Part shown: positions 1 through 12,500 of the stretch, piece after piece
Numbering within the stretch: position 1 is the first letter of the stretch
Layout of the letters: each line of letters starts with the position of its first letter
From: Prosopocoilus inquinatus
Lineage: Eukaryota > Arthropoda > Insecta > Coleoptera > Lucanidae
NCBI GenBank assembly: GCA_036172665.1
Contig: CM069876.1
Location: 42,005,001 to 42,069,000, forward strand
Direction of reading: 5' to 3'
Length of the DNA: 64,000 nucleotides
Program-made: the position numbers and the translations under genes
Notes under the pieces: generated by a model
Database searches by the model: none
The model's input: only the letters and a program-made list of their open reading frames with translations
Told to the model about the DNA's origin: nothing

Positions 1-972
1 CCTACTGACCCAGTACGACTTCCTGTTCAGGCTTACGAGAACCTACTGGAAGCGTGAGCGTTCGGTGAAGATCCTGAACGGTCTCTCCGAGAAAATAATC
101 GAGGATTACAAACGTCAGACGAAGATCTCGAAGGCCGGTGACGACAAGCACGCTATAGACCTGATTTTCGAGAACTGTGACCAGGGATTCAAGCAAATAC
201 TTCATCACATAAGCACGTTTATAATAGCTGTAAGCCCAAAACAAAATACCATGGAATTCAATTTTTCAATTTTCGTCTCAACGCAGGGTCACGAAACAAT
301 ATCGGTTGCGTTGAGCTTCGCTTTATACGAATTGGCCAAACATCCGGAGGTGCAGAGGAAGATTGTGGAGGAAGCCAACTCGGTTTTGGGGGATAACAAG
401 GATGCCATTGCGGAGTTCTCCGATTTGCAAAACTTGAAGTACGTCGAGTGTGTTATTAAAGAATGCTTGAGGATGTACACCACCGTACCTGCCTTCGAGA
501 GGAAAACTACAGAAGACATGGAAATAGGTACCTTACTTATTTAGCGATTAACGAAATTGAGTGCTTTTGATTTTAGATGGCGTTCGTATACCAAAAGGCA
601 CTGAGATTATGATTTGCGCTTACAACGTGCACATGGATGAGAACAACTACTCCAATCCTCACCTCTTCGATCCCGATCGTTTCCTTCCAGAAAACGAACA
701 TAAAATTAAGCCATGCACGTTCCTTGCGTTTAGTTGGGGGCCAAGGAATTGTATTGGTAAGATACTTTAAGGCTAAATGATTGTCGTTCGTGAGGTCTTT
801 TGGATTTTCAGGGAAACTATTTGGAATTTTGGAACTGAAATCCCTGCTTACGAAGATATTGCGGGACTATGAAGTCCTTCCGGCGGAAACGTCCACCAAA
901 ATGAGATTGCTAAGCGAATTCAGTTTGAAGTCTTCAATTGGAAACCCTGTTAGGTTGATCCCAAGAGTGTAG
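1..972 (+). CDS. Clan-4 cytochrome P450, 3' part (5' end outside window)
   Basis: Exons 1-229, 287-527, 577-756 and 812-972 code for the C-terminal 269 residues of a microsomal P450 monooxygenase. All four exon joins keep the frame and use GT-AG introns of about 50 nt. Helix I starts at the exon beginning at 287 (GHETIS), helix K has ECLR (ExxR), the meander has FDPDRF, and the heme loop reads FSWGPRNCIG with the axial cysteine. The stop is TAG at 970-972. The anchor, proline hinge and helix C lie left of the window. Closest in style to the next gene (1804), with which it shares GHET and the FERKTTE segment. Nothing suggests damage in the visible part. Confidence 0.9.
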
Positions 973-1803
973 AAATATGAAAGTCGAAGTAAATTACGTT
1001 TTATTTGCGTTCCACTTTTAGGCTCCTTTCACGAATCTTTCCCTCTTTCTGGCTCTTTGGTCTTTAAACCATTCTCTTAAACGATTTTCCAAGGAGTCTT
1101 CACTTCTTCGGTACCTTTGGTTTAAGGCTACTTACTCCTTCTTCTAGGGTTTGTGACCTTTAAAGTATTCTGCTGGAGGAGTCTTTACTTCTTCGGTATC
1201 TTTGGTTTAAGGCCACTTATTCCTACTTTCTGGGTCTGTGGTCTTTAAAGTATTCTGTTAATCGATTTTCCAGGAGTCTTTACTTCTTCAGTATCTTGGG
1301 TTTAAGGCTACTTACTCCTTCTTTCTGTCTCTGTGGCCTTTAAAGTATTCTGTTAATCGATTTTCCAAAAGCCTTCACTTCAGCAGTATCTTTGATTTAA
1401 GGCTATTTATTCTTCCTACATCAGTTTCAAGTTCTTTAAGCCCATATTTTCAGTCCGTTTCAACTGTTTCTTCTTCTATCTGTGAAATTCCAATAGAGTA
1501 TAATTTTCCATCCCAAACTGCGTCCGGCAAAATCATCCCTCCATTCTTAAGCAACCAAGCTTTGGAAGTTTTAGGACAAGGAAATTTATGATCAAAATCA
1601 AAGACCTAATAAATTTAATAAACAAACAGGTTAAAAACTTGAAATACTTGAAAACCAGTTCTGTAATTACTGAGGCTTAGCTTAATTTCAAAACATCGAT
1701 AATATATTAATCTTTAGCAATGTAGCAGAATATTTACTTCACAAAAATAACATACAAGGCCAACTGCGTGCGGACGCCAGTCAATTTCCTCTGCAACGCA
1801 AAC
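973..1803. repeat. Intergenic with a degenerate 85-95 bp tandem repeat
   Basis: From about 1015 to 1415 four imperfect copies of an 85-95 bp unit follow each other. The landmark GGAGTCTT recurs at 1093, 1178 and 1273, and a decayed fourth is near 1368; the landmark CTTTAAAGTATTCTG recurs between them. The rest of the interval (1420-1803) holds no gene that I can see and contains the 5' flank of the gene at 1804. Confidence 0.7.
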
Positions 1804-3685
1804 ATGATCGCGCTGTACTTGATCTTCAGCGTAATTTTCGGTATATTTTTGTCACTATGCTACGTACACCTGATAAAATACAAGGACTTACGAAGCCTGC
1901 CAGGTCCATCAGTTTTCCTGTCGGTTTTAGGCTTGTTTTGCCCCAAACCGACCATACAAGGTAAAAAAACCTAATTGCGTCGTTACAAGGGTTACATGTT
2001 TCAAATCCGCAGAGATTTTCGATCTCATTACCAGTTTAAACAAGACGTATGGACCGGTTGTTAAAATATGGGTGAATCCTTTCTGGCCCAAGCTCGTCGT
2101 CTCAGATGTCAAGTACGTCGAAAATCTGTTATCTTCAAGTGCCCACTTGGAGAAGACCAAATTTTACCGAAGTTTCGAGTCCATCACTGGTGAGGCGCTT
2201 GCAACTGCACCAGGTACTACGAAACAAGAGAAGATTCTTTACTTTAATTGCATCTTCATTACTTACGATGAAGTCGCCTACTTTTGGCTAACTAATTCCT
2301 AATTTGGTGTTTGCCTGGCAACTCAACAGAAAATGTATTTGCAGCTGCAAAGTGGAAAAACCAAAAGAAAATCATCAACCCCGCATTTCGCAATAAGACC
2401 TTGGAGAAATACGTGGAGACCTTCGAGAAGTATGGAGACGAACTCATCACGGAACTATCGCAGTATGACGGAGGGCTCTCGTTCGACATCCTTCCTACTC
2501 TGACTGTGCATACCCTAAAAATTATCTGCGGTAGAAAACTCTCACAGATCTTTTTGCCTTCTGGTAGTACGCCTTTTTTCCAGTCACCCTCATGCAAGTG
2601 AAGTCTTTCTGTACAAAGCAGGAGCTATCTGAATACTGTAAAGCAAGAGAAGGAATCTTCAGGATAGCGCTGGGGCGTTCTCTATCGATTTTGACCCAGT
2701 ACAACCTCCTCTTCCGCTTCACGAGGGCTTACGCAGAGGAAAAACGCCACGCGAAAATCTTGAACGATTTTTCAAACAAGGTAATCGACGCTTACAGAAA
2801 ACAGGGCGACCATGTCAAATCTGAAGAAGATAAATACTTCGTTGACTACATTCTGGAGAACTACCAGTTGGGGTCTAAAGAAATGCTGGATCAAGTTGGT
2901 ACATTCTTAGTGGCTGTAAGCAATTCCCTCAAAAAAAAAAAAGAACAAAACTAACCTTATGGATTTAATAGGGGCATGAAACTGTAGCTTCGACGTTAGG
3001 CTTCGCTCTATACGAATTGGCGAAACACCCGAAGGTGCAGAGAAAAGTCGTAGAAGAAAGCAACCTGGTTTTGGGGGGCGAGAACAGAGAGGTGCAAGTG
3101 CAATTTTCCGGTTTGCAAAACCTGAAGTACATGGACTGTGTTATTAAAGAAATCCTAAGGAAATATCCTGCTGTTCCGATTTTTGAAAGGAAAACCACCG
3201 AACCCATGGAAATTCGTAATAAATTCGGACTTTTTTCTTGACGCATTCCAGTCACGATTAGTTTCTTGTTTTAGATGGCGTTCGCATTCCTGAAGGGGTG
3301 GAAATTGCAATAAGTGCTTACAACGTCCACCTGGATGAGGCGAATTACCCCCATCCAGAAGTCTTCGACCCCGATCGTTTTCTGCCAGAAAATGAAGACG
3401 GAGTCAAGCCCTTTGCATACCTTCCGTTTTGTTTGGGGTCAAGGAATTGCATAGGTAAGTTCTGCTGTATGATCAAAAGACTTCGTCTCGCTTCATGGGG
3501 GGGGGCACATTCCAGGTAAACAGTTCGCTGTTTTGGAAATGAAATCGCTCTTGACGAAAATTCTTCAGCATTACGAGGTGCTTCCGGCGGAAACGCAGGA
3601 GGAAATGAAAATTTTCAGCGAGTTTTCATTGAAATCTACGATTGGGACGCCCATTAGACTAATAAAGAGAGGCAAAAATGTCTGA
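1804..3685 (+). CDS. Clan-4 cytochrome P450 (GHET type), complete
   Basis: Seven exons: 1804-1960, 2013-2213, 2345-2530, 2584-2915, 2972-3215, 3275-3454, 3516-3685; total 1470 nt, 489 residues. An ER-anchored heme monooxygenase by family. The start at 1804 opens a hydrophobic anchor followed by the LPGPS hinge; an upstream in-frame GTG at 1768 was not used. Helix I is VAGHETVAST, helix K has KEILR, then FDPDRFLPEN and the heme loop FCLGSRNCIG. Two oddities: helix C reads WKNQKK, so the usual WxxxR arginine that contacts a heme propionate is lysine; and the exon 5/6 junction codon is CAT (His) where its neighbours have GAT (Asp). The last intron ends next to an eight-G run. Poly(A) signals AATAAA follow at about 3765. 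Confidence 0.92.
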
Positions 3686-3830
3686 GCTTTTTATAGTTTG
3701 TCCGGCACACGTGGGATTAATTTGGTGTAATGCATGTTAACAAAATTACCCTATGCCTTTGTTAATAAAAAGTAATAAAAAATAAAAAAGTAGTAATAGT
3801 TTAAGAATGGATTTTAGAATTTTATTATTG

Positions 3831-5149
3831 CAGGGGTTCCCAATGGGGTCGACATTATTGACCCCTGAGGGTCGATGTATACTTAAAAAGTCGAAGGACT
3901 TGTAGGGGTCGGTCAGGGGTCAAAAAAGTTCTAAGGATCTTTTGGTGCTCATTCGCTGTGAGACTACTTCATAAGATCTTAAAATTTTCTTTTATTCTAT
4001 TTATTCTTTTATACATAATAGAGGGCGCTATCCTTCTTTAAAATCCTTTTATTTCGGTTGAAAGTTAGTTATTAAAAATTACCCAAATATTTTTTTATTT
4101 TTTTTTTAAAGAAGTATTATTTAAAGTTCAATAAAAATAGTTTTCTCTTTTGGCTAAGAGATGGCGCTTGATTTCACTTTTAAAAATTATAAACCGATCC
4201 GACAATATTTTGTCTTTTCTTGACTCGACTTTATTTGTTTTTATGTTTGCATTTTTAGTTGTTTTTTGTTTGTAGTTCTTCTTCTGCTTTCTCTATTTTG
4301 TTAAATGTTGAAACTTTCTCTCTTGATTCGATCTGAGTTCGTAGAATTTTTGTTCTCGTGTTATATTCACCACCGATCGCCTCTTTTTCTTTTTGTATAT
4401 TCCTTATTCGATTTAAGTTAATTTAATTTTTAATTCGATCAATTGATCGACCTTTGTTACTCTTTTCTTTGATTCAATTTCATTTGATTTGTCTTTTATT
4501 TCCGTTTTTTTTTAATTGCTTAATTTTATTTTTTAATTCATCAGTTAATCAGTCAATCGTCTTTTGTTGTTTTTTTTTCTTTTACTCGATTGGAGTCCAA
4601 TTTTATTTCACATCTTATTTTCCTTGATTGATGGCGGTTTTTGCTTTCTTTCTTGTTTTCTTTTCTTTGCCATTCGATTTGACTTTATTTATGTATCACC
4701 GACTATTAACTTTTGTTCGTATTTTTCCTTTAATAATATTTGGAGATTAAATTTTTAATTGCGTTCGTCATTTCTTACATCGATTTGACTTACTGTTAGT
4801 TTTGCGCAATTTTTATTTTCATCTTCACCACACCGACGAGTCTTTTGTTTTAGTTTCCATTCGATTTGATTGTATTTTATTTTTGTTTTGATAATCAATA
4901 GATCTTCTTTTTTTCTGCTTATTTTACTCGAAGTGACACTATACAATATTTAATTCAAATTTATTTAATATTATTCGTAAATCTTCTTCGACTCTTCTTT
5001 GAATAAACTATCCAGACAGACTTGTACGATTTAGACGAGAATTTATAACTAGCTGTGACCCATTAAAAGACCCCTCGAGGTTCATCGGTCCCTTGCAAGC
5101 ATTCATCGACCCCCAAAGTGTCGGTATTGACCCCGCTGGGAATCCCCCG
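3831..5149. mobile_element. Non-autonomous hAT-like DNA transposon
   Basis: The left end starts CAGGGGTTCCCAATGGGGTC and the right end, read on the other strand, starts with GCGGGGGATTCCCAGCGGGG; both are followed by a subterminal GGGTCGATG motif. This is a terminal inverted repeat of hAT style. A clean 8-bp target duplication is not evident. The interior has no coding capacity and about 4200-4960 is strikingly T-rich on the + strand. Confidence 0.55.
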
Positions 5150-5169
5150 CCTATTTTTTAAAAATTAGC

Positions 5170-5880
5170 GCAAAAGCGGAGGTAGAAATTGTTGCTGAGA
5201 GTGTCAACCTGAATGCAATCTCCTGCAATTTTGAAATTAGAAAAAAGTTCCATTTTTGGTCAAGAGATGATGTTCTAAATCACACCCAACCACGGCACCC
5301 AACACAGCATGAATTTAGATTTTCGATTTGATTTTGAAATTAAAATCGTTGCCAAGTTAGAAGCGACGCCGGCGTCTTGCTGCGGGAAGATGAAACGCTG
5401 TTACAAGAAACTCGATTGAAGTTGTTTTACCTTTTGGTTAAAAGATGGCGCATTGAATAATCTATAAATTTTTATTTTAAATGTCAAGTTGAAATCATTG
5501 CAAAGCTCGAGGGAAGGAATCTTGCGGAGAACGTCGATGTGACGAAGAAATGCAATTGCAGGAAATTCGAGTAAAATAGTTTTCACTTTTGTTCAGCAGA
5601 TGGCGTTCCGAATTACTCATGTATGTAAATTCTTAATTTCGATTTAATAAATTATCTTTTTTACAAGGAATATTAAATATGTAATTATTTTTTATATTTC
5701 ATCAAATCAGGTTTCACTTTTGAATAGTAGATGGCAATTCAAACAGTTCAATATGACGCGCTATAATTTTTAGTCAACACGAACTTTAGATCAATTAGAA
5801 AATGAACAAATGACAATCTTACTCAGGAAACATAAGTAAATTAATTTCTTAATTGGCGCATAGATGACGTTTATTACAAT
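5170..5880. repeat. Diverged tandem repeat with AGATGGCG landmark
   Basis: A block ending in a CTTTTGGTTAAAAGATGGCG-like string recurs at about 5247-5275, 5424-5455, 5579-5610 and 5710-5740 (spacing about 130-180 bp). A further copy of the landmark sits at 4139-4170 inside the hAT-like element, so the two may share ancestry. No gene is seen. Confidence 0.55.
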
Positions 5881-6260
5881 TCGTTACAAGTAAGTACAAT
5901 TTGTTTTTAGGATAATAATTTTTATTGGTTTATTTTATGTGAATTTTTGTTAATAGAAATAAACACAGTGTGATGAAAATGGAATTAATAATTTTTTTAA
6001 TGACAGTTACCAACAATGATGTTCTAATTATATTCTTAATTATAAAATAATTTCAATAAAATATTTTGGACCGCTGGTGCAATACTTTTAGCTTTTCTTT
6101 CGCGTTTTGGGGAACATATAGTTTTTATTAAAAGAAAATTAGAATTTACATCAAATTTAGAATTAAATTAAAATTAATTTAAATTTAATGACACACGTGT
6201 GATTCGATCAATAATAATAGAAAAAAATAATAGAAAAAATAAAATATGATGCCCTAGAAA

Positions 6261-6434
6261 AGGGGTTTCCAACTTAGTAATTATTATTAATTTTATATAT
6301 AATTTTATAATTAATTAATTTATTCCAACGTGGTCATAGTAACAATTAAGCTTCAAGTTAAGAGAGGGAAGGGGCAGATAAATGCTTTCTTTTCTTCTAA
6401 AGGGTCGATGCTTAAAAAAAGTTGGGAATCCCCG
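6261..6434. mobile_element. Short hAT-like MITE
   Basis: The left end AGGGGTTTCCAACTT pairs with the right end AAGTTGGGAATCCCC, and the right side has the same GGGTCGATGCTT subterminal motif as the element at 3831-5149. About 170 bp long, AT-rich inside. Probably a deletion derivative of the same family. Confidence 0.5.
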
Positions 6435-6642
6435 GTTTATTGTAGCATTTCTTTTTTCTAATTTGCGTCTGCAATTTGGATAACTAGTTTAATATAAATT
6501 ATTGTAACAACACAACTTGATTGAGTGCTTAAATGATTCAGCCAACTTAAATTTTCTTGCTTTTAGTTTTATTGAATCGGAAATTACAAAGTATCAAGCC
6601 TAATAGAAAATGAGTGCTCTTGTAAGAAGGGTTAATTCGCAG

Positions 6643-6650
6643 TATAAATA
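6643..6650 (+). promoter_or_regulatory. TATA box candidate for the P450 at 6832
   Basis: TATAAATA lies about 190 bp upstream of the start codon, in a reasonable place for a core promoter with a 5' untranslated region of about 150 nt. Position and sequence only. Confidence 0.4.
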
Positions 6651-6831
6651 TTTTGCTTCCTTGTTTGCAAAAAGAAAGGCGCAGGCACAATTTTAATCCG
6701 TTGTTAAATAGAACTTTAACGATCTGATTGATTGATCTGAGTCAGTAGAAATCAACAAAAATAATTTGGCTTATATTATCCGCCTGGATTTGGAGATTTT
6801 CAGTTCTTTCGTGCAACATCGAAGAGAAAAC

Positions 6832-9089
6832 ATGATCCTGGCGTATCTAGTCATTTTATCTGCAATTGCAGTCAGCATACTGATCTTCAACTTCTGGAAA
6901 TATAAGGAGCTGATTAAAGTGCCTGGACCATCATACTTTTTTATATTTGCCACGACGTTGAATACAAAGTTAACATCTCAAGGTATGTAGTATGTACCAA
7001 ATGTCCAAATAAATTTTTGTTGAAGGTATGTGGCCTTAAATGTAAATGTATGTTGTAATCTATGGTCTATCTCTATCAAAAATTCATTTGGACAGCCGAT
7101 ATTTATTGATTTTCCTCAAATACTACAAATATCACTTGGGTTTTACACAACTTAAAAAAAAATTAGGGCAAATACATTTTGATTTGCAGATGCTTTCAAG
7201 AATTTGATAAACTTGAATAACACTTACGGCCCCGTGGTTAAACTATGGATAAATCCATTGAAGCCGATGTTAATAGTAAGCGATCCAAAATTCGTTAAGC
7301 ATTTGCTATCATCGAATGTCCACCTCGACAAATCTCAGTTCTACAACTTCTTCCATCCGTACGTTGGAAAAAGCGTTGGTACAGCTGAAGGTAGGTTTCG
7401 TTTTTGAAAAATCCGAACATACTGAAAGCCTTCTCCGCTTTTAGCTGTTGAATGGAAGGCGCAAAGGAAAATTGCAAACCCTGCTTTCCGAGGAAAAACG
7501 CTTGAAGATTACGTGGTCACGATGGAGAAATTCGGAAACAAATTGGTATCTATTTTATCAAACCGAGTAAATGACGCCAGCGTCGATGTCTTCCCCATCT
7601 TGAGCCTGCACACCCTGGAAGTGATTTGCGGTAAGTCGACCATGTCACTTGGGGTGGGAAAATCGATAATCACATTTCAGCCACCATCTTGAACTTGGAA
7701 GAAACCTTCGACCTGGAGACTAACGTGGAATACCTCAAAGCGCGCGAGGGGTACTTTGGACTTTTAACAGAGCGCTTGGTCTCTTTGATAAAGCAAAACG
7801 ACTTTCTCTTTCGGTTCACTGGATCATACGAAAGGCACTGGCGTTCCGTGGGGGTCTTGAACGGTTTCACCAAAAAAATCGTGGAGGTGTACCTCGAGCA
7901 AAAACGACTCAAAAACGAATCATGTGGCACACACCTCATAGATTACTTGCTTGGAGTGTATAGCCCTGAAGACTCAAACTTGGCCAATAATATCAGCGTA
8001 TTTTTGGTTGCGGTAAATATGCACCATTTCTCCCCTTATTACTAAGGTCACTAAATCAACACACTTACGTGTGTCGATTTAGAACCTTACTTACTTACTT
8101 ATTACAAGTGGTCTAACAATTTCGTTCAAAAGGGACATGAAACCATAGCAACCACCCTCAGTTTCACGCTCTACGAATTGGCGAAGCACCAGGACGTGCA
8201 GGTTAAAATTCTAGAAGAAAGACAATCAATTTTGGGGGGTGGCGGTAATAAAGACGAGGAGCTTAGTTTCGCTCAGCTGCAGCAAATGAAGTATTTAGAG
8301 TGTGTCCTTAAAGAAAGCATGCGCAAATATACGCCCATACCATTTTTCGATCGACGAACTGGAGAAGAGATGGTGATCGGTATTTCAAGCACACAATTGT
8401 GAAGATCTTGATGTTGATGAAGGTTTTTTGCAGATGGGTTTCGAATACCGAAAGGGACGGACGTGTCAATTTGTGCTTATAACATCCATCACAATGAAGA
8501 ATACTTCCCTGATCCCGAAGACTTTGTGCCTGAGCGTTTTTCTTTGGAGAATGAGGGAAATATAAAGCCGTATACGTATATTCCGTTTAGTCAAGGACCA
8601 AGAAATTGTATAGGTAATATTATGAAAGAAATTTGACCTTAAGTCTTATGGTTTCTTTCACTCATCAGTCACTAATTTGGATACTAACCTCTGGATAATC
8701 CATTGCGTAAAATTACGACTTATATTTGAGTCGGACGGGTCAGTTTGATTGCAGTTGGAATCCTTGAGCTACTCCCTTGCTGAAGAGGTCCCAGAGAGGA
8801 CCGAAACAGCTGTTTCGCTGGGTGATGCGCTCCAATTCAAACTGACTTGCAACTAATATTTTGTTTCTCTGAGAGACCAAATGGTAACTCTGCTTTAATT
8901 TCGGGTTTACTAATAATTTTCATTTTAGGTAAGCAATTCGCAATGATAGAAATGAAGTTGGTCCTCGCGAAAATCCTTCGGAACTACGAAATACATGTGG
9001 CGGACGTTGCGCCAAAGATGGAACTGAAGAGTGAATTTTCGCTGAAGTCGACGATCGGAATGCCAATAAAATTAACGCGAAGAATGTAA
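6832..9089 (+). CDS. Clan-4 cytochrome P450 (GHET type), complete
   Basis: Exons 6832-6982, 7190-7390, 7445-7630, 7681-8012, 8133-8379, 8434-8613, 8929-9089 sum to 1458 nt, 485 residues. The ATG at 6832 opens a hydrophobic anchor followed by VPGPS; the longer reading from a TTG at 6766 has no support. Helix C is WKAQR, helix I VAGHETIATT, helix K KESMR, meander FVPERF and heme loop FSQGPRNCIG, so every catalytic landmark is present. The J region carries a local glycine run (GGGG at the start of the acidic linker). Intron 6 is enlarged to 315 nt by a foldback-type insertion at 8739-8846. A tail of AATAAA follows the stop. Shares the WINPLKP segment with the next gene, 417 bp downstream. Confidence 0.93.
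8739..8846. repeat. Foldback insertion in intron 6
   Basis: GTCAGTTTG at the left and CAAACTGAC at the right form inverted ends; the centre carries GCTGAAGAGGTCC and GGACCGAAACAGCTGT. The same centre motif, slightly diverged, is in the large foldback element at 33361-34008, so both belong to one family. Confidence 0.5.
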
Positions 9090-9505
9090 ATAACAACAAA
9101 CTCTTAAGTTATACTGGAAACAAAACGTAAATAAATACTTTTGTTTTGCATCCTCTTTTCTACTTGATTCGCAAAAATCTCAATGATTTTAATTTTGATT
9201 CTCAAGGAAGAATGTAAAGAGAATGAAGGTCGAGGAGAATTTGAAACTGGATGTTTAGTTAACATCTAACCTTAGATAAATTCGCCGATCATTTTTTGCA
9301 CGTTTTTTGCTCCCAGCTCAGCAACTTCCCGTTCTAGTTGCTTAAATTTATTAATCAAGAAAAAAAAAACTTGTTTGCACATACATGTATGATAGGTTTT
9401 GATGTGATGAACTACTATTTATTAGCCTTGGACTGCAGAGTAGGGATAATAAATCCTTAAAGCAAAACGAAAAATCCGTTTGCAATTCAATAGTTTGTGT
9501 TTAAC
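9090..9505. other. Short intergenic spacer
   Basis: Contains the poly(A) region of the upstream P450 and the 5' flank of the next one. A weak TATA-like string is at about 9448. No other feature is seen. Confidence 0.5.
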
Positions 9506-12500
9506 ATGGCATTTATCACTGTTGTATTTCTAATTAGCGCTGTGTTTTTCTTGTTGTGGTATTTCCTCACGAGGAAATACAAAGACATCGCCAAGCTCCC
9601 CGGCCCTGGCGTGTTAGAGATAATAAAAAATATGTTCGACCACAAAAAGACAGCCAAAGGTAAAGTTATTTAAGTCAAAAGACAAAAATGAGTTTTGTTC
9701 AACGTTTTAATACTACGACGCAGATGTGTTTGAGGCCCTCACCAGTTTGAACGCGCAGTACGGTCCTGTCGTTAAGCTCTGGATAAATCCCTTGAAGCCG
9801 ACGTTGATCGTGTCGGATGTTAAGTACGTCGAGTATTTCCTGACATCGAATTTACACCTGGACAAGTCGGACTTTTATAGCTTTTTGATGCCTTATATCG
9901 GAATAGGTCTCGCTTCGGCTTCAGGTAAAAAAATTTAAACACAAAAATAAATGAGGACAGTCATTTAATAAGGAAATTCGTTATCCTAATTAAAAAAAGA
10001 AATGCTTTGTTCACCTGTGACATACGAATTTTAAAGAGCGATTGCAAAAATTTTTATATACAGGGTCAGCCAAGAGCAAAGGGAGAGAGATGGTTGTTAT
10101 TTTCGTAACGAAAATTTAAACAATCCCCCTGAAAGTTTTCTCTCTCCTAATTGGAAATGAACCACCAGGACAGGGTACCCATTTATTTTAATTAAAACTT
10201 TCCTTGACTTTTCCAGGTTTTCGTCAAAAAACTAACAAACTTTTACATTTGACTCCATTTATGCAAGTTTCGTGAATTTCACGTCGTTAAAAGTTTTCCA
10301 AATCTGTTTCCTGATTGTAGAAAAGAAATATAATAGGCGTAATTAATTAATAAAATTAGTAATTTAATTTGTTTTTAAATTTTAAACTATTAACTTTGTT
10401 TGCCAGTTTGTCTAAAAATAAATAGGATTTTTTCAATGGAAAACCTTGGTATAGGCAAACCAACGAACTCCGCAGTCCGTACAGTTGTCGAGAAATTTAT
10501 TTAGTATTTAAACAATTTTATAATTCTTTCTTATTTCAAAAACCTGCACAGACACACGAAAAATTGCAAATTTATTTCTTTATTTTAATTTTCATCTGCC
10601 TTCCTAGAGAAAATTATCGAAAACCTTTAAAATTTATGAACCATTAATTCTAACAACAAACCTGTTCTTGAAGTTTGTTCTTGTCCGATGAAAATTGTAA
10701 GTACAAAGTTTTTTTAATCTCAAACCGGACAGAAAAATGAAGGGAACACACTCAACGTTTCGCTATAGATTTATAGCTTCGTTGAGTGTGTTCCCTTCAT
10801 TTTTCTGTCCGGTTTGAGATTAAAAAAACTTTGTACTTACAAACCTGTTCGTTTAAAAATAATAAATTGAAGCTTTCTTCTTTGAAAATAGTATTAATTA
10901 AATAATGTGTTAAAGTTTTTCAGGATTCGCTGAGATTATGATTCTCTAATTTCTTTTTTTTTTAACATGCAAAACAATTTTCTATTTTTTTCTTCGATTT
11001 TCAAAAGCAAATTTGTACTTTTTCTAGATGCACAAAACTTAAAACTAATTTAAGAAAACTATTTTCAAAGTTAGAAATAATTAATGATTAAAATATTAAA
11101 TTTCCAATTAATTTATTATCGGTCAGATGAAAAGAAATCCCAACGTATTCAAAGAGAAAGAGGTTTCCACATCAAATTTGGTTCCTATTTCGTTTTAAGG
11201 GGATTTAAAGGTTCACTCGTTTCCACATCAAATTTGGCTTTCTTTTCAAATTCGAGGCCATACAGTAATGGCCTAATGACTTAAAGTAGAAGAAGAAAAA
11301 GAAGAACTCTTAAATTTATAGAACGAATCCATTTAGACTTCTCCAGCTTCCTAATGGAAAGATGGTAAAGTTTTAATCAATTTTCATGTGGTCTTAGAGA
11401 ATAATGGATTAAAAAAAAGTTTTCAAAGTCTTCTCCAGTTCAATGCCCATTGGAAGGAAGGCAGTCTTCCCCAATCTCTATATTATTGTCATATCACTGT
11501 TTTCTCCGGTAGTTTACCTTTATTTATTAGAATGATAATAATATCTAAACATAACACTTTACCAACCTTCCAGTAAAATGTTGTTGTAGAAGACGTAATA
11601 ATCCCTACGTTCTTTGTGTAGGTGATGTTTGGAGACTACATCGAAAACTCCTTAACCCAGCTTTCCACCAAAAAATCATCGAAGAATACGTCCAGGTCTT
11701 CGAAAAATACTGGTCCCAATTGATAAAGGAATTAAAACCGAAAGCAGGAGAAACAATCGACATTTTTCCCATACTCAACGATTACACTCTCCACATTTTA
11801 TGCGGTATGTACCCCCCAAAAGGCCGGCTTCAAAAGTACACCTCCACTTTTTTAAAGAGACGTTCCTGGAACTCAAGGACCCTCAGGTCGATGAAAAATA
11901 CATGACGGCGCGTACGACCTTCTATTCGATCATAATCGAACGCATCCTCTCCTTCATCAAACGCAACGAGTTCCTGTACAGGTTCACCGACACGTACAAG
12001 AAACAGGAAGAGTGCGTTGAAATCATGAACCGATTCTCCAGCAAAATAATCAAGAACTACTTGGTTTCTGACAAAGAGGAGTTCCTCAGGCAACAACACT
12101 TAATGGAGATTCTGTCGAGAGTGAACTTTTCAGATTCTGAAATCCAGGATCACATCAACACCATAATCATAGCAGTGAGTTTCTGTTACAGTCTTTTGGT
12201 TTTCCCCTTTTGAAGAGGTGAATCCATTGATGTAATGGCTCATAATGGAGTATGGTTTTAAAACGAAGAGAAGATGTGTGTTTCCATCCCCTCTTCGTTT
12301 TATCCTTTCGTCAATTAAGGTTCCCAATTTGCTAAATCCCAGTTTCCGAAATGTCAAGTCGTATAGCAAAAAAAAAGTCATTTTACAAACTGGAAAACAT
12401 AATTGACAAAGGGGGAATATCAAAAGAAACAGCAAGGCTTGTTTTAGGGGCACGATACGTCTGCGTCTACGTTAAGTTTTGGGCTCTTCGAGTTGGCGAA

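Noticed and set aside
1015..1415. A CRISPR-like array
   Set aside because: Units are imperfect, 85-95 bp long and have no conserved repeat/variable spacer structure; the genome is eukaryotic.
1768..1803. Upstream GTG/TTG starts that extend several P450 first exons
   Set aside because: In each case an ATG just before the hydrophobic anchor gives the family exon 1 length of about 154 nt.
6261..6434. A Helitron end
   Set aside because: The terminal GGGGTTTCC/GGAATCCCC inverted pairing and shared subterminal motif fit the hAT-like element at 3831 better; no hairpin plus CTRR end.
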